DNA of 64,000 nt. Source: Pseudomonas yangonensis. Lineage in GTDB: Bacteria; Pseudomonadota; Gammaproteobacteria; Pseudomonadales; Pseudomonadaceae. Numbering within the stretch: position 1 is the first letter of the stretch; each line of letters opens with the position of its first letter. The notes beneath the pieces were generated by a model. That model ran no database searches. It saw nothing but the letters and a program-made list of their open reading frames with translations, and was not told the DNA's origin. This document shows positions 18,707-28,549 of this stretch, piece by piece. Where the stretch lies: the NCBI RefSeq assembly GCF_009932725.1, contig NZ_BLJU01000020.1, forward strand, positions 1 to 64,000, read 5' to 3'. The position numbers were made by a program, and so were the translations under genes.

Positions 18707-18897
18707 AATGCTCTATCTAAATGTGGTGCATTCTTCCCGCTTGCTATTTTCTGGAACTTGGATAATACGCAGCTGGCTACGTTCTTCTCGCTAATTAATC
18801 TGGTCAACAACTGCCATCAACCGCTCAGCGCCAGACCTTGGTTTGGGCGCTAAAAGATCTGGCGTCCACTCACCACACTGGGTTGATGTGTCAGCCC

Positions 18898-19617
18898 TTA
18901 AAACTCTGTCAGCACTGAACTATTCAGTTCCTCGCGCAGCGTTCGCCATTGCGGCAAATGGAGGTCGAGGAGAGAGGTGAAACGTTCGTTGTGATGCCGC
19001 TCATGCAGGTGGGCCAGCTCATGCACCAGGATGTACTCCAGGCATTGCACGGGCTTCTTGGCCAGCTCCAGGTTGAGCCAAATGCGTCGGGCTTCGATGT
19101 TGCAGGTGCCCCACTTGGTCTTCATCCGTTTGATGCCCCAGGCCCTTACTTCAACGCCTAGCTTCGGTTGCCACTTTTCCAGCAGCTCTGGCACCAGGCG
19201 CTTCAACTCTGCACGATAAAAGTCCTGAAGCACCTGCTCGCGTCGCTCGACGGTTGTCTCCGGTCGCACGAAAAGATCCATGCAGGCCTTCCCGCGCAGC
19301 GCTATATGCAGTGCTGTACCACTGCTCTCGTGCACGCGTAGCCGATACCGCTGCCCCAGAAAGTAATGGCTTTCGCCGCTGACCATGCGTCGAGCGGATT
19401 GCCGGGGCTGGGCCTGAAATTTGGCCCTCTGGCGTTTGATCCAGCCGAGCTTACCTACGACTGCCAGGCGCACGGCTTCGTCATCTACCGCCAACGGCGC
19501 GGCCACACGCACACGTCCTTGCGGCGGATAAACGCCCAGATGCAGGTTCTTGATCGGCTTGCGCACGACCTCCACGGTCAAACCGCTGACCGTGATGTTG
19601 CGGGACTCAATACTCAT
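18898..19617 (-). CDS. M48/YgjP-type zinc metallopeptidase of the hsd operon
   Basis: A 239-aa protein of the YgjP/DUF45 (SprT-like) family: MKTKWGTCN followed by LEYILVHELAHLHERHHNERF, a full HExxH zinc site with a downstream His. Its ATG at 19617 overlaps the end of hsdR (stop 19607-19609), so it is the last gene of the restriction operon. Such peptidases are often found next to type I restriction genes. A role in restraining or processing the restriction complex is conjecture. A longer frame reaching 19725 lies within hsdR and is not favoured. Confidence 0.85.
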   Translation of the reverse strand: MSIESRNITVSGLTVEVVRKPIKNLHLGVYPPQGRVRVAAPLAVDDEAVRLAVVGKLGWIKRQRAKFQAQPRQSARRMVSGESHYFLGQRYRLRVHESSGTALHIALRGKACMDLFVRPETTVERREQVLQDFYRAELKRLVPELLEKWQPKLGVEVRAWGIKRMKTKWGTCNIEARRIWLNLELAKKPVQCLEYILVHELAHLHERHHNERFTSLLDLHLPQWRTLREELNSSVLTEF

Positions 19618-22600
19618 GCTGATGCTTGACCAGTTCCAGCAAGACATCCAGCCGTTCGTTGTCCTGCCCTGCCGAATAGTCACCCAAGGCTTCAGCGGCG
19701 TCTTTACCCCACTGATCCAGCACATGCTTGATCGCCAGGCGTACGCGTTTGATCTTCATGGCATTGCCGCGCCAGTCGTCCTGCCGGCTATCTAGTACAG
19801 CGGCATCCACAGCCAATGCCAGGCCTGCATTGTGCCCCAGGTTGTCATACAGCGCTTTGCGAGCAGCGCTATTGATCGAGCCGGGATAGTTGGTCGAGCT
19901 GGTTGGGTTCTTGGCCTGCTGAGCCAGCTTCACCACCTCATCCAGATACTCCTGATAGCTGATGGCGTCTTCCTTGCGCTTAGCGATCAGCGCATCGAGA
20001 AGCGAAGACATGGTCTCGTAGTACTTCGGGTTGATCGGCGACTCATCGATGATCAGCTTGCGCACGTTGTTCTCGATGGTCTCGGCGACGGCTTCCTGGC
20101 TTTCGCGGATGCCATTGGGCAGAGCGTCCACCGCATCGACACCACGTTCCACGATCAGCTGGATCAGCGACATATCATCGAAGGCTGAGATCTTCTCGCT
20201 GTCCTCGGCCCGGATGTAGGTGTCGATCAAAAAGCGCATGTCCGGCTCGTAAGCCTTCAGGTCGATGAAGTCACCGCTGGCCAGTTTCACCTCGTCGCGC
20301 ACCTTGGTGAAGTGATCAACCTCATCCTTGATCTCGCTGATTTCTCTGGCGCTATAGCCGGCTTCTTCCAGCTCGTTGGCCAAATTGCCGAAGCAGCGAA
20401 TCAGCGCTGAGGTCATCTTGTACAGGTTCAGCCGCTTAGGCTCATTGGCTTTAAGCACCTCGGCGTTACCTGAGTCGGTGCCGCAGAAGAAGCGGAGATA
20501 GGCAGGCGTGTCCTTGGGTTTCTCCACCGGCTCGCACAGGGCCTTGATCGCCTCGCGGGCTTCCTCTAGGTCTTCCTGGGCCTTGTTCAGCCGGTCTTCC
20601 AGCAGGCCTGCAACATCGGCCTTGTCGTAACCGTCCAGTGCACCGCTGGTGTAGTCGCCGATGGCGCCTTCCAGCTGCTTGAACAAGTCCTTGTAGTCGA
20701 TGATGTAGCCGTACTGCTTGTCTTCACCATCGAGGCGGTTGACCCGGCAGATGGCCTGGAACAGGCCGTGGTCGCGCATCTGCTTATCGATATACAGGTA
20801 GGTCGCTGAAGGCGCGTCGAAACCGGTTAGCAGTTTGTCCACCACGATGAGCAGGCGCATCTGCCCCGGCTCTTTGATGAAGGTCTGCTTGACCTCTTTC
20901 TCGAAAGTCTCTGGGTCTTTGTCGCCCAGCATCTGGTTGTAGATGGCGTACTGACGCAGCTTTTCGGTCAGCCCCTCTCCGGTGGCTTCGCCCTTGATAT
21001 CCGCTGGCGAAGGCTTGTAGCTGGTGACGATGGCGCACTTGTCGCCCATGCCGGCCTTGCAGAACAGCTCATAGCACTTGCAGGCTTCGAAGATGCTGCT
21101 GGTGACCAGCATCGCATTGCCCCGGCCATCGGCCAGGCGGTGCTTGGTGGCCATGTCGAGAAGGATGTCGGCAACGATCTTCTCCAGCCGCGACTGGCTC
21201 GACAGCACCTTCTGCATGGTGCCCCAGCGCTGTTTGAGCTGGGCCTTGGCCAGGTCGTTCAACCCCTTGGTCTTGGCCTCAAACCACTGATCGATCTTCT
21301 GCTGCGACGTGACGTTCTGGTCGATGTCGCGGGCTTCATAGCGCAGGTCGAGTACCACGCCATCTGCCACGGCTTCATTGAATTTGTAGGTGTGGATATA
21401 GCGGCCAAACACCTCGATGCTCTTCTGCTTGTCTGCCTTCAGCAGCGGCGTGCCGGTGAAACCGATAAATACAGCATTGGGCAGGATGGCCTTCATCGCC
21501 TTATGCAGTTCGCCGGACTGTGTGCGGTGGCACTCGTCGACGAACACATAGAGGTCGCCCTTAGCGCGGAAGTCTGGCGGCAGGCTCTTGCGAAGCTCCT
21601 CCACAAAGTCTTCTACATCGGCATCCTCGCGGGTGCCGAACTTGTGGATCAGCGAGCACAGCAACCAGGGCGATGGCTGGTTGAGCTTGTCGATCAGGTC
21701 GGCACCGCTGGTGGTGCGCACGATCTGTTCATTGACGCCGGTAAACACCTTCTCGATCTGCTCATCCAGCTCAGTGCGGTCGGTGATGATCAGCACCCGC
21801 GAGTCCCGGATGTTTTCCCGAATCCACTTGGTCAGCCAGACCATGGTCAGGGACTTACCCGAGCCCTGGGTGTGCCAGATGATCCCGCCCTCACGTCGAC
21901 GCAGGTAGCGCTGCGCTTCGCGGATGCCGAAGTACTGGTTGTGCCGACAGAGCTTCTTCACCCCGCTGTCGAACACGATGTAATCGTGGATCAGCTCCAG
22001 AAAGCGCGTCTTGTTGCACAGCTGAAGTAGATGCCGATCCAGCAGGTTGTCGGCAGCGGCGCTGTCAGCGTTTTCCTCTTTCCAGGTGAGGTAGTACTTC
22101 TCACCGGTCTGGATGGTGCCGTAGCGCAGGCCCTGGCTATCGTTACCAGCCATCACGTACTGCATGGTGGAGAAGAACGGCTGGATAAACTCGGTTTTCT
22201 GGTTATCCAGGTTCTGCCGGATACCTTCGTTCACTGCCACCTTGGAGCGCTTGAGCTCCAGCACGCCCAGCGCGATACCATTCACATAGAGCACAATATC
22301 CGGGCGCTTGGTATGGGCCTTGGCATCAGCGCCCTTGACGGTGACTTCCTCGGCAATCGCGAAGTGATTGCGCTCAGGATGCTTCCAGTCGATCAGCCAG
22401 ACGGTCTGGGTGTTTTCACCCACCTCAGGCTTGATCTTGACCCCATAGCGCAGCAGCTCGTACACCGCCTTGTTGCGGTCATACAGGCCCTTGCTGGCGT
22501 CATTGGCAGCTCTGTTCAGCTCGAAGATGGCGCGGCTGGTAAGGTTAGCCTCGACGCCCTGCTCTGCCAGCCAACTGCGCAGCAACTCTGCTTCGATATT

Positions 22601-22711
22601 GGCGTTGTTCGGGCGCTCGGCCCAGTCGCCTAGATACACGTAGCCCAGTGCCTGCTTGAACAGTTCGACCACGCGTTGCTGGGTCTTTTTTTCGATCTGA
22701 CCGACACTCAT
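19607..22711 (-). CDS. hsdR: Type I restriction endonuclease subunit R
   Basis: A 1034-aa motor-nuclease subunit that translocates and cuts unmethylated DNA with HsdM and HsdS. Residues 138-154 hold the PD-(D/E)xK nuclease site (PDIVLYVNG...LELKRSK). The SF2 helicase follows, with Walker A TQGSGKS (281-287), ITDRTELDEQ and VDECH (391-395). The C-terminal region is helical for complex binding. The ATG at 22711 is chosen because it overlaps the stop of the upstream ATPase gene (ATGA), indicating coupling; an earlier ATG at 22726 is possible. All catalytic residues are present, so the subunit looks functional. Confidence 0.95.
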   Translation of the reverse strand: MSVGQIEKKTQQRVVELFKQALGYVYLGDWAERPNNANIEAELLRSWLAEQGVEANLTSRAIFELNRAANDASKGLYDRNKAVYELLRYGVKIKPEVGENTQTVWLIDWKHPERNHFAIAEEVTVKGADAKAHTKRPDIVLYVNGIALGVLELKRSKVAVNEGIRQNLDNQKTEFIQPFFSTMQYVMAGNDSQGLRYGTIQTGEKYYLTWKEENADSAAADNLLDRHLLQLCNKTRFLELIHDYIVFDSGVKKLCRHNQYFGIREAQRYLRRREGGIIWHTQGSGKSLTMVWLTKWIRENIRDSRVLIITDRTELDEQIEKVFTGVNEQIVRTTSGADLIDKLNQPSPWLLCSLIHKFGTREDADVEDFVEELRKSLPPDFRAKGDLYVFVDECHRTQSGELHKAMKAILPNAVFIGFTGTPLLKADKQKSIEVFGRYIHTYKFNEAVADGVVLDLRYEARDIDQNVTSQQKIDQWFEAKTKGLNDLAKAQLKQRWGTMQKVLSSQSRLEKIVADILLDMATKHRLADGRGNAMLVTSSIFEACKCYELFCKAGMGDKCAIVTSYKPSPADIKGEATGEGLTEKLRQYAIYNQMLGDKDPETFEKEVKQTFIKEPGQMRLLIVVDKLLTGFDAPSATYLYIDKQMRDHGLFQAICRVNRLDGEDKQYGYIIDYKDLFKQLEGAIGDYTSGALDGYDKADVAGLLEDRLNKAQEDLEEAREAIKALCEPVEKPKDTPAYLRFFCGTDSGNAEVLKANEPKRLNLYKMTSALIRCFGNLANELEEAGYSAREISEIKDEVDHFTKVRDEVKLASGDFIDLKAYEPDMRFLIDTYIRAEDSEKISAFDDMSLIQLIVERGVDAVDALPNGIRESQEAVAETIENNVRKLIIDESPINPKYYETMSSLLDALIAKRKEDAISYQEYLDEVVKLAQQAKNPTSSTNYPGSINSAARKALYDNLGHNAGLALAVDAAVLDSRQDDWRGNAMKIKRVRLAIKHVLDQWGKDAAEALGDYSAGQDNERLDVLLELVKHQHEY

Positions 22712-24504
22712 CTGGCTTGCATCCACTCAAAACATTCCCTAAACGCGGGCATTTGTTCATCGACTTGGCCGGTTGTTAGCTGTCCAATCGCAAGCTCTTG
22801 CATCTGAATGGCGTCCTCTCCTTTGTCGAGATGCCCAGTTACATGCTCAATGCACCCTGCCGCCCATACCCAAATACCCTGCTCTTTGAGGGCCTGCTGT
22901 ATCAAACGAACTACCTCAGCCCCCTCTGCATCTTTGGCAAAGCAAGCCCAAGTATCAGCCGCCTGCCAACCTGTGTTCTTGTCTTTTGTCGGCAAGCCAT
23001 TTCCACCAAGAGGGAAGCCATGCTCTGCTTGCAGTCGCTGCAAGATGGATTTGGCGGTATTGAGTTGTTCGTCCTCCTTGGGGAGTAAGGATCTCTGGCC
23101 TTTGCGAGCGTCTGTAAAGGCAAAATCCAAATCGGCAACAGCACAGGCATTGATGCCCATCGCGGCGAGTACAGGCAATGCCTTTGGGATATCTGAGCAT
23201 GAGCCGACAGATACAAAAGTGATCTGATCTAGCTCGGGATGCCGCCCATACAGTGCTTCGTATGCGAGTGGCAGCAGCCGACGGTCGGTTTTACCTTCGC
23301 ACAACACTACACGCTCTGAAAAATAGATCTCAGATAGGTTGCCAAGCTCAAAGAGAGTGCGGGACTGAGCCTCGGCTTCTTGCAAAGCAGAAGGAACGGC
23401 TTGGCGCAGAGGCAAGCGAGTGAACGTACCGACTTCCCTCTGCTTACCCACGATGATGGTATCAGCAGCATTTTCGCGACTGAGCATCAATGGCGAGTGG
23501 GTTGAGTACACAACCTGAAAGCCAGTCTTGGATAGGGTTTCCAAGGCTTGCCTAAGACGCCGTACGGCTTGTGGGTGGAGATAAAGTTCGGGTTCATCTA
23601 TCAACAACAGACGTCGTGCTACACCAGCTTGAGCGTTGGTGCGGAGATCTGCCAAGTGGCGGATGAGTGCCATTTGAATGGCTCGCTGCGCTCCCGTACC
23701 CAGCTGATCAAATCGCCTTCTATCGCCCGTTGATGAGTCAGTAACGATGAGGTCTCCAGCCTTGAAGAACTCTTTTGCTTCAATGACCTGAAGATCGAGT
23801 TCCAAGTTAAGGCCAGGAAAGAAATGGGCCAACGCATTTGACGCGGCGCGATCAAAATCGCTTAGGTGTTGGGAGCGCGCTTCTCCTCCGGTCGTCAGCA
23901 CCCTTCGAATGGCGGTGAGTGCCTCTGTCAGCTCCACATGGGCCTGAAGGATAGGCTCCATGATTTCGTCCAGCAGGGCCTTGATGGTGCTGCCTGCTTT
24001 AGCCTTACCTAGATCTTCACCAATGTCATCCATGGCGTTGATCTGGAGGGGGTCTGGAAGCAATGCACCAACAGCTTGTGGTAGCCCTGTGGGAAATGCC
24101 CTCCAAGACTCCGGAATACCTTCGCCAGTGTATTGCTCGTGATCGTAGATCTCCTGCGTGATAGCACGCGCAGTTGTGCCAGTTGTATGTGCACGTATCC
24201 AAATAGATCCATTGCGGCAGAATGGCTCAATCGCTGCGCGGTGACGCCCATCAGGAATTTGATCAAGGACTTCGGCAGTGATTCCGTCGATGCGTGCGGA
24301 TACCTCAATGGGACGGCCCGCCTCGGCAAAGTCTGATACTTGCAGGGCATAAGGTTTCAGCACCCATGCCAGGGCTGCCAATATGGAGGACTTGCCAGTG
24401 TTGTTCTGCCCTACCAGAGGAGTAAACCCCTCCAGTGGTAGTGAGACCTTACGGCAAAGTCGGTAATTCTTGATGTTTATAAATCCGATCTTGTGCATGT
24501 TCAT
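22708..24504 (-). CDS. OLD-family ATPase/TOPRIM nuclease inserted in hsd operon
   Basis: A 598-aa protein. The N-terminal ABC-type ATPase has Walker A GQNNTGKS (32-39), a GTGAQRAIQ signature region (269-277), Walker B LLLIDEPELYLHP (299-311) and STHSP (334-338). It is followed by a TOPRIM domain with CEGKTD (E403) and ADLDFAF (D458, D460). This is the layout of OLD/Gabija-A-type nucleases. It sits between hsdS and hsdR and overlaps the hsdR start, so it is expressed with the restriction enzyme. No UvrD-like GajB partner is nearby, so it is not Gabija. It is probably an added antiphage nuclease; its cleavage target is unknown. Confidence 0.88.
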   Translation of the reverse strand: MNMHKIGFINIKNYRLCRKVSLPLEGFTPLVGQNNTGKSSILAALAWVLKPYALQVSDFAEAGRPIEVSARIDGITAEVLDQIPDGRHRAAIEPFCRNGSIWIRAHTTGTTARAITQEIYDHEQYTGEGIPESWRAFPTGLPQAVGALLPDPLQINAMDDIGEDLGKAKAGSTIKALLDEIMEPILQAHVELTEALTAIRRVLTTGGEARSQHLSDFDRAASNALAHFFPGLNLELDLQVIEAKEFFKAGDLIVTDSSTGDRRRFDQLGTGAQRAIQMALIRHLADLRTNAQAGVARRLLLIDEPELYLHPQAVRRLRQALETLSKTGFQVVYSTHSPLMLSRENAADTIIVGKQREVGTFTRLPLRQAVPSALQEAEAQSRTLFELGNLSEIYFSERVVLCEGKTDRRLLPLAYEALYGRHPELDQITFVSVGSCSDIPKALPVLAAMGINACAVADLDFAFTDARKGQRSLLPKEDEQLNTAKSILQRLQAEHGFPLGGNGLPTKDKNTGWQAADTWACFAKDAEGAEVVRLIQQALKEQGIWVWAAGCIEHVTGHLDKGEDAIQMQELAIGQLTTGQVDEQMPAFRECFEWMQAR

Positions 24505-24532
24505 CCCTGTATTCGTGCTTAATGACTCGACA

Positions 24533-25777
24533 TTAGATCAGGCGAGTTCGACCTGTTAACAGCTCCTGCATCACACCCTGCTTAATGTGACGGGCTTTGT
24601 CGCGGCGGGCTTCGAGAGCGGCTAGTTCGGTGTCCATATCAGAGAGGATAGTGGCGATAGCTTTCTGCTCTGCCTGGGGAGGAACAGAAAACGTGATTGC
24701 TGAGATATTCGCCTTCGAAATCTCAAGAAATGTCGAGCCAAATGCGCGCTCAATCATGTCTTTCTTCATTGTTAGAAGCTTGTAGTACATGAATTCTTGA
24801 CTTATATCGTCATGACAAATTAATGATTTAAAACCTTGGTTGGTACACAAGGGGGTTCTGGCTATTTTTAGCTCACCGATTGTTGCACGTGTACAGATGA
24901 GCAATGATCCAGCAGGCAGTAGTCTTGCTCCACTGTCAGCTAAGCCGGCCTCAGAAATGTTGCGCTCAGTTTCTGATAAATACTTCCCTTTCGACCGAGT
25001 TATGTCTGTGGGAGTACACCACTTAATATGTCCACCCCAGTATTCAGGGTTCGAGGTTTTTGGCGTCCCCCCGCTGATTAACTCGCCGACGTCACCCAGG
25101 CGCTTCATTTCCCACTCCCCACTAAAACCCGGCAGGCGGCGTTGGCCGGTTAGGAGTTGTTGCATGACGGCTTGCTGGATATCGCGCTTTTTGGCGATTA
25201 TTTTATCCAGGTTTTTGATGAGATAGTCGATATCGAATAGCGTGATAGATATTTCACGCTGCTCACTTATAGAGGGGATTGGTAAAGGTAATTGGGAGTA
25301 TTCTTTTCCATTTATTCCTGGCTGCCCACTGCGCATGGACATTAAACCTACCCAGTCCCAGTATTTTTTTGTGGATAAATATGAAGAAATATAGCCTGAT
25401 ACAAGCTTTGTAGGGTTTGGTCGAATTAAAATTAAAAATCCAGCGAAAACCAATGGGCCGTCACTAGTGTCATATTTATATGACTTGCCAACACTGGCGC
25501 CTGTGCGTGCTAAAACAATATCGCCATCCAATAGGTAGTAATTGGATGCTTGTGTATTATCAACAGATACCAGTTTTTCAGGAGAAAAGCGCCCGTCTGT
25601 ACTTATGTCTGTAATTCGAATGTAGACTGGGAGACGATCTGAGTATGGGACTGCCGCTGCATTTATACCGTAGCGGGGAGTGCTAGCTAAGCATTCTCCC
25701 AGACGTTTGACTTCCCATTCTTCCGGAATTAATCCAACTTCAGTCAGCTTGTACCCTGACATTACCTCTGTACTCAT
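24533..25777 (-). CDS. hsdS: Type I restriction-modification specificity subunit
   Basis: A 414-aa DNA-specificity subunit with two target-recognition domains (about 18-190 and 222-395). Each ends in a conserved helix (LDKIIAKKRDIQQAVMQQLLTG and EARRDKARHIKQGVMQELLTG, described in part). These helices act as the spacer and set the gap between the half-sites. Its start overlaps the hsdM stop by four bases. GC content drops in the variable domains relative to hsdM, as is usual for exchanged recognition domains. The target sequence cannot be read from the protein. Confidence 0.94.
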   Translation of the reverse strand: MSTEVMSGYKLTEVGLIPEEWEVKRLGECLASTPRYGINAAAVPYSDRLPVYIRITDISTDGRFSPEKLVSVDNTQASNYYLLDGDIVLARTGASVGKSYKYDTSDGPLVFAGFLILIRPNPTKLVSGYISSYLSTKKYWDWVGLMSMRSGQPGINGKEYSQLPLPIPSISEQREISITLFDIDYLIKNLDKIIAKKRDIQQAVMQQLLTGQRRLPGFSGEWEMKRLGDVGELISGGTPKTSNPEYWGGHIKWCTPTDITRSKGKYLSETERNISEAGLADSGARLLPAGSLLICTRATIGELKIARTPLCTNQGFKSLICHDDISQEFMYYKLLTMKKDMIERAFGSTFLEISKANISAITFSVPPQAEQKAIATILSDMDTELAALEARRDKARHIKQGVMQELLTGRTRLI

Positions 25778-28173
25778 ACCGAAAACCCCATCTTTTCCAG
25801 ATGCGCATTAACCTTGGCCGCCAGCGCATCCACCTCGGCATTCAGCGCCGGCAGCGGTGTGGCATAGCGCTCAGCTAGTTGACGGATACGGCCAGTGAGG
25901 GCTTGGGAGACCCGATCAAGTTCGGTGTGTACATCGGTTTGCAGGGTGGCCAGCCATTTATCTTCAATCACCAGGGTTTTCAGCTCTGCTTCGCTTAGCT
26001 GGGCGTAGTGGGCCTGCACCTTTGCATCCAGCACCCTCTGCGCGGCTTTGACCTTCTTACTGGCCTCAGCTTCGCGCTCGATCAGCGCCAGGCATTGCTC
26101 CAGCGCTTGGCGCTCCTCGTCGGCGTCGAGGTCGTGCTTGATGGCTTTCAGGCGTGCCTTGACGCTGGCGGCAGTAAGCTTGCCCTTGTCGGTTTTGCCT
26201 TCGGCCAATGGGCCGTCTTCGCCGCCCTGCTCTTCGTCCAACTCTTCCAGCTCACGGCTGATGGCATCGCGTTTGGCTTCCAGCTCGGTAATGGCAGCGG
26301 CTTCGCTGGAGTAGTAGCGGCGCACAATCAGCTCGGGGGGCAGCAGGTCGGTATTGGGTTCGCCCTTGCTTGAGCCACTGGCAATAAGTGGCTGCCAGCC
26401 ATCGATCACCAGTTGGTATACGTCATCCTGCATGGTGGCGTACCAATAGTCCTGGATGTGCTGGTAGACGTCGTAGGCATCCAGCAGCGGCGCGGCCTCG
26501 AAGCGATGCAGCAGATCTTCGGCCAGCTCTTTGATTAGCGCCTTGGGCTGATCGCCAATGGAGATGCCGGAGAGGTTCGGGCGGTGTTCGGCACGCCAGG
26601 CCTCGAACAGGCCCGCCACCGTCTGACGGAAGGTGTCAAACTCAGGGTGGCCGAAGATGGTTGGCTTGATCTCGCTGATGGCAACCTTGAGGCTGAGATA
26701 GCCGGGGCGTAGGGGCTCGAACAGCGCGCCGCGCAGGTTAGGCATTACCTGCCAGTAGGCATGCAGGGCGTCGATATCCCGCTCGGGAATGCCGCCATGC
26801 AGGTGGGCCTCGATGTCCTGAAGATCCTCTTCTTCGCTGGTGTCGATATAGCGCGGGATATTCAGGTTGAAGTCGTTGGCTTCGATCTCGGCCATTGGCA
26901 CCAGTCGAGCGAATTTCTCCACCTCGATCTGCTGGGTGAAGGTATCGACGATCTTGTGGATGTCCTGCTCACGCAGGCGGTTCTTGTTGCCGTCTTTGAT
27001 AAAGCCCTTGCTGGCGTCGATCAGGAACAAGCCTTTGCGCCCAGCGCTGCCCTCTTTGTCCAACACGATGATGCAGGCAGGAATGCCGGTGCCGTAGAAC
27101 AGGTTCGCCGGTAGGCCGATGATGCCCTTGATGTAACCCTGCTGGAGGATGCGCTTGCGGATGGCGGCCTCGGCACCGCCCCGGAATAGCACGCCGTGGG
27201 GCAGAATCACCGCAGCCTTGCCGGTGCTCTTCAGCGAGGTGAGCATGTGCAGGAGGAAGGCGTAGTCGCCGTTCTTGTCTGGCGGAATGCCATAGCTGAA
27301 ACGGTTGTACTCATCCTCAGCCGGGTTGAAGCCATTGCTCCAGGCCTTGGTAGAGAACGGCGGGTTGGCGACGATGAAGTCGAACAGCTTGAGGTTACCC
27401 ATCGGGTCTTTGAAATGCGGCGCGGACAGGGTGTTGTCCTTCCAGATTTCCGCCGTGGGGCAGTCGTGCAGGATCATGTTCATCTTGGCCAAGGCGCTGG
27501 TGGCGTTGTCCATTTCCTGACCGTAGATGGCCAGATCCAGACCGGTGACGCTTTTGGCTTCGTCGTGCGCTTTCAATAGCAGCGAACCCGAGCCGCAGGT
27601 CGGGTCATAGATGCTCTGCTTGCTGTCGGTAGCACCGGCCAGGCCGATGACCTGAGCCATGATCCGCGACACTTCTGCGGGGGTGTAGAACTGCCCCTTG
27701 CTCTTGCCGGACTCGGTGGCGAAGTGGCGCATCAGATATTCGTAGGCATCACCGAGGATGTCATCACCCTGAGCGCGGTTGCTGCGGAAATCCAGCCCCG
27801 GCGAGTTGAAGATGCTGACCAGGTTGGACAGACGGTCGACCATCTCCTTGCCCTTGCCGAGCTTCTCCTGGTCGTTGAAGTCGGCCACGTCGATGACGCC
27901 GGTGAGGTTATTGGCCTCGGCCAGGCGGGCGATGATCTGATTGATCTTGTCGCCGATCTCCTTGTCGCCCTTGAGCGCCACCATGTCGGCGAAGCTGCCG
28001 CCTTCCGGCACTTCGATCAGCGAATTGGGGTCGCCGGCGTACTTGTCCGACACGTATTTCACGAACAACAGCACCAGGACGTAGTCCTTGTACTGCGAGG
28101 CATCCATCCCGCCACGCAGCTCGTCGCAGGATTTCCACAGGGAGGAATAGAGTTCGGATTTCTTGATGGCCAT
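25774..28173 (-). CDS. hsdM: Type I restriction-modification methyltransferase subunit
   Basis: A 799-aa N6-adenine methyltransferase. Residues 5-135 form the HsdM N-terminal helical domain (SSLWKSCDELRGGMDASQYKDYV). The SAM site is DPTCGSGSLL (190-199) and the catalytic motif IV is NPPF (270-273). After residue 500 it carries an extra 300-residue region ending in coiled-coil-like helices (LEAKRDAISRELEELDEEQ), so it is clearly longer than EcoKI-type HsdM (about 530 aa); several type I families have this long form. It is first in the operon hsdM-hsdS-OLD-hsdR-M48. All modification residues are intact. Confidence 0.95.
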   Translation of the reverse strand: MAIKKSELYSSLWKSCDELRGGMDASQYKDYVLVLLFVKYVSDKYAGDPNSLIEVPEGGSFADMVALKGDKEIGDKINQIIARLAEANNLTGVIDVADFNDQEKLGKGKEMVDRLSNLVSIFNSPGLDFRSNRAQGDDILGDAYEYLMRHFATESGKSKGQFYTPAEVSRIMAQVIGLAGATDSKQSIYDPTCGSGSLLLKAHDEAKSVTGLDLAIYGQEMDNATSALAKMNMILHDCPTAEIWKDNTLSAPHFKDPMGNLKLFDFIVANPPFSTKAWSNGFNPAEDEYNRFSYGIPPDKNGDYAFLLHMLTSLKSTGKAAVILPHGVLFRGGAEAAIRKRILQQGYIKGIIGLPANLFYGTGIPACIIVLDKEGSAGRKGLFLIDASKGFIKDGNKNRLREQDIHKIVDTFTQQIEVEKFARLVPMAEIEANDFNLNIPRYIDTSEEEDLQDIEAHLHGGIPERDIDALHAYWQVMPNLRGALFEPLRPGYLSLKVAISEIKPTIFGHPEFDTFRQTVAGLFEAWRAEHRPNLSGISIGDQPKALIKELAEDLLHRFEAAPLLDAYDVYQHIQDYWYATMQDDVYQLVIDGWQPLIASGSSKGEPNTDLLPPELIVRRYYSSEAAAITELEAKRDAISRELEELDEEQGGEDGPLAEGKTDKGKLTAASVKARLKAIKHDLDADEERQALEQCLALIEREAEASKKVKAAQRVLDAKVQAHYAQLSEAELKTLVIEDKWLATLQTDVHTELDRVSQALTGRIRQLAERYATPLPALNAEVDALAAKVNAHLEKMGFSV

Positions 28174-28357
28174 CGGGCGTACTACCTTGCAATGCGGGAT
28201 AGCAGGTAGCAGCGGGTCAAAGCCCCGTACGCGTCCCTGCCGAAAGGATGGGCCGAGAGTACCAGAAATGCGGAGCAGGCCTCATCCTTGGCCGGCAACA
28301 GAATAGCCTTCGAGATGCTGAATTTCTGAAAGACAGGCGCCAACGCCACATCAGCCT

Positions 28358-28549
28358 CTAGGATGCGGCATCGGCGGATCGAGGCTTGAGTTTTAAAGAG
28401 ATTCCTTCCTTGTCGCCCTCAATGACCAGATCATCTCCCACAGCCCAGCCAAGCTTCTCCAGTAGCGCCGGAGGAAGCTCAACGATGACGTCTCCGCTAC
28501 CATCTCCTGGGTCTTGGCAGACAACTCGCCAGCTCTCTGATGTAGCCAT
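28358..28549 (-). CDS. AbrB/MazE-type (SpoVT-AbrB) DNA-binding protein
   Basis: A 63-aa protein containing DVIVELPPALLEKLGWAVGDDLVIEG, the swapped-hairpin AbrB fold used by antitoxins and transition regulators. The ATG at 28549 is chosen because the domain fills the rest of the protein; the frame is open further upstream to 28687. No toxin gene is adjacent: hsdM lies downstream and an unrelated gene is divergent. It may therefore regulate the restriction operon or the divergent 528-aa gene. This is inference. Confidence 0.75.
   Translation of the reverse strand: MATSESWRVVCQDPGDGSGDVIVELPPALLEKLGWAVGDDLVIEGDKEGISLKLKPRSADAAS

Noticed and set aside
22708..24504. Gabija system (GajA)
   Set aside because: The ATPase-TOPRIM layout fits GajA-like proteins, but no UvrD-type GajB gene is near; the neighbours are hsdS and hsdR.
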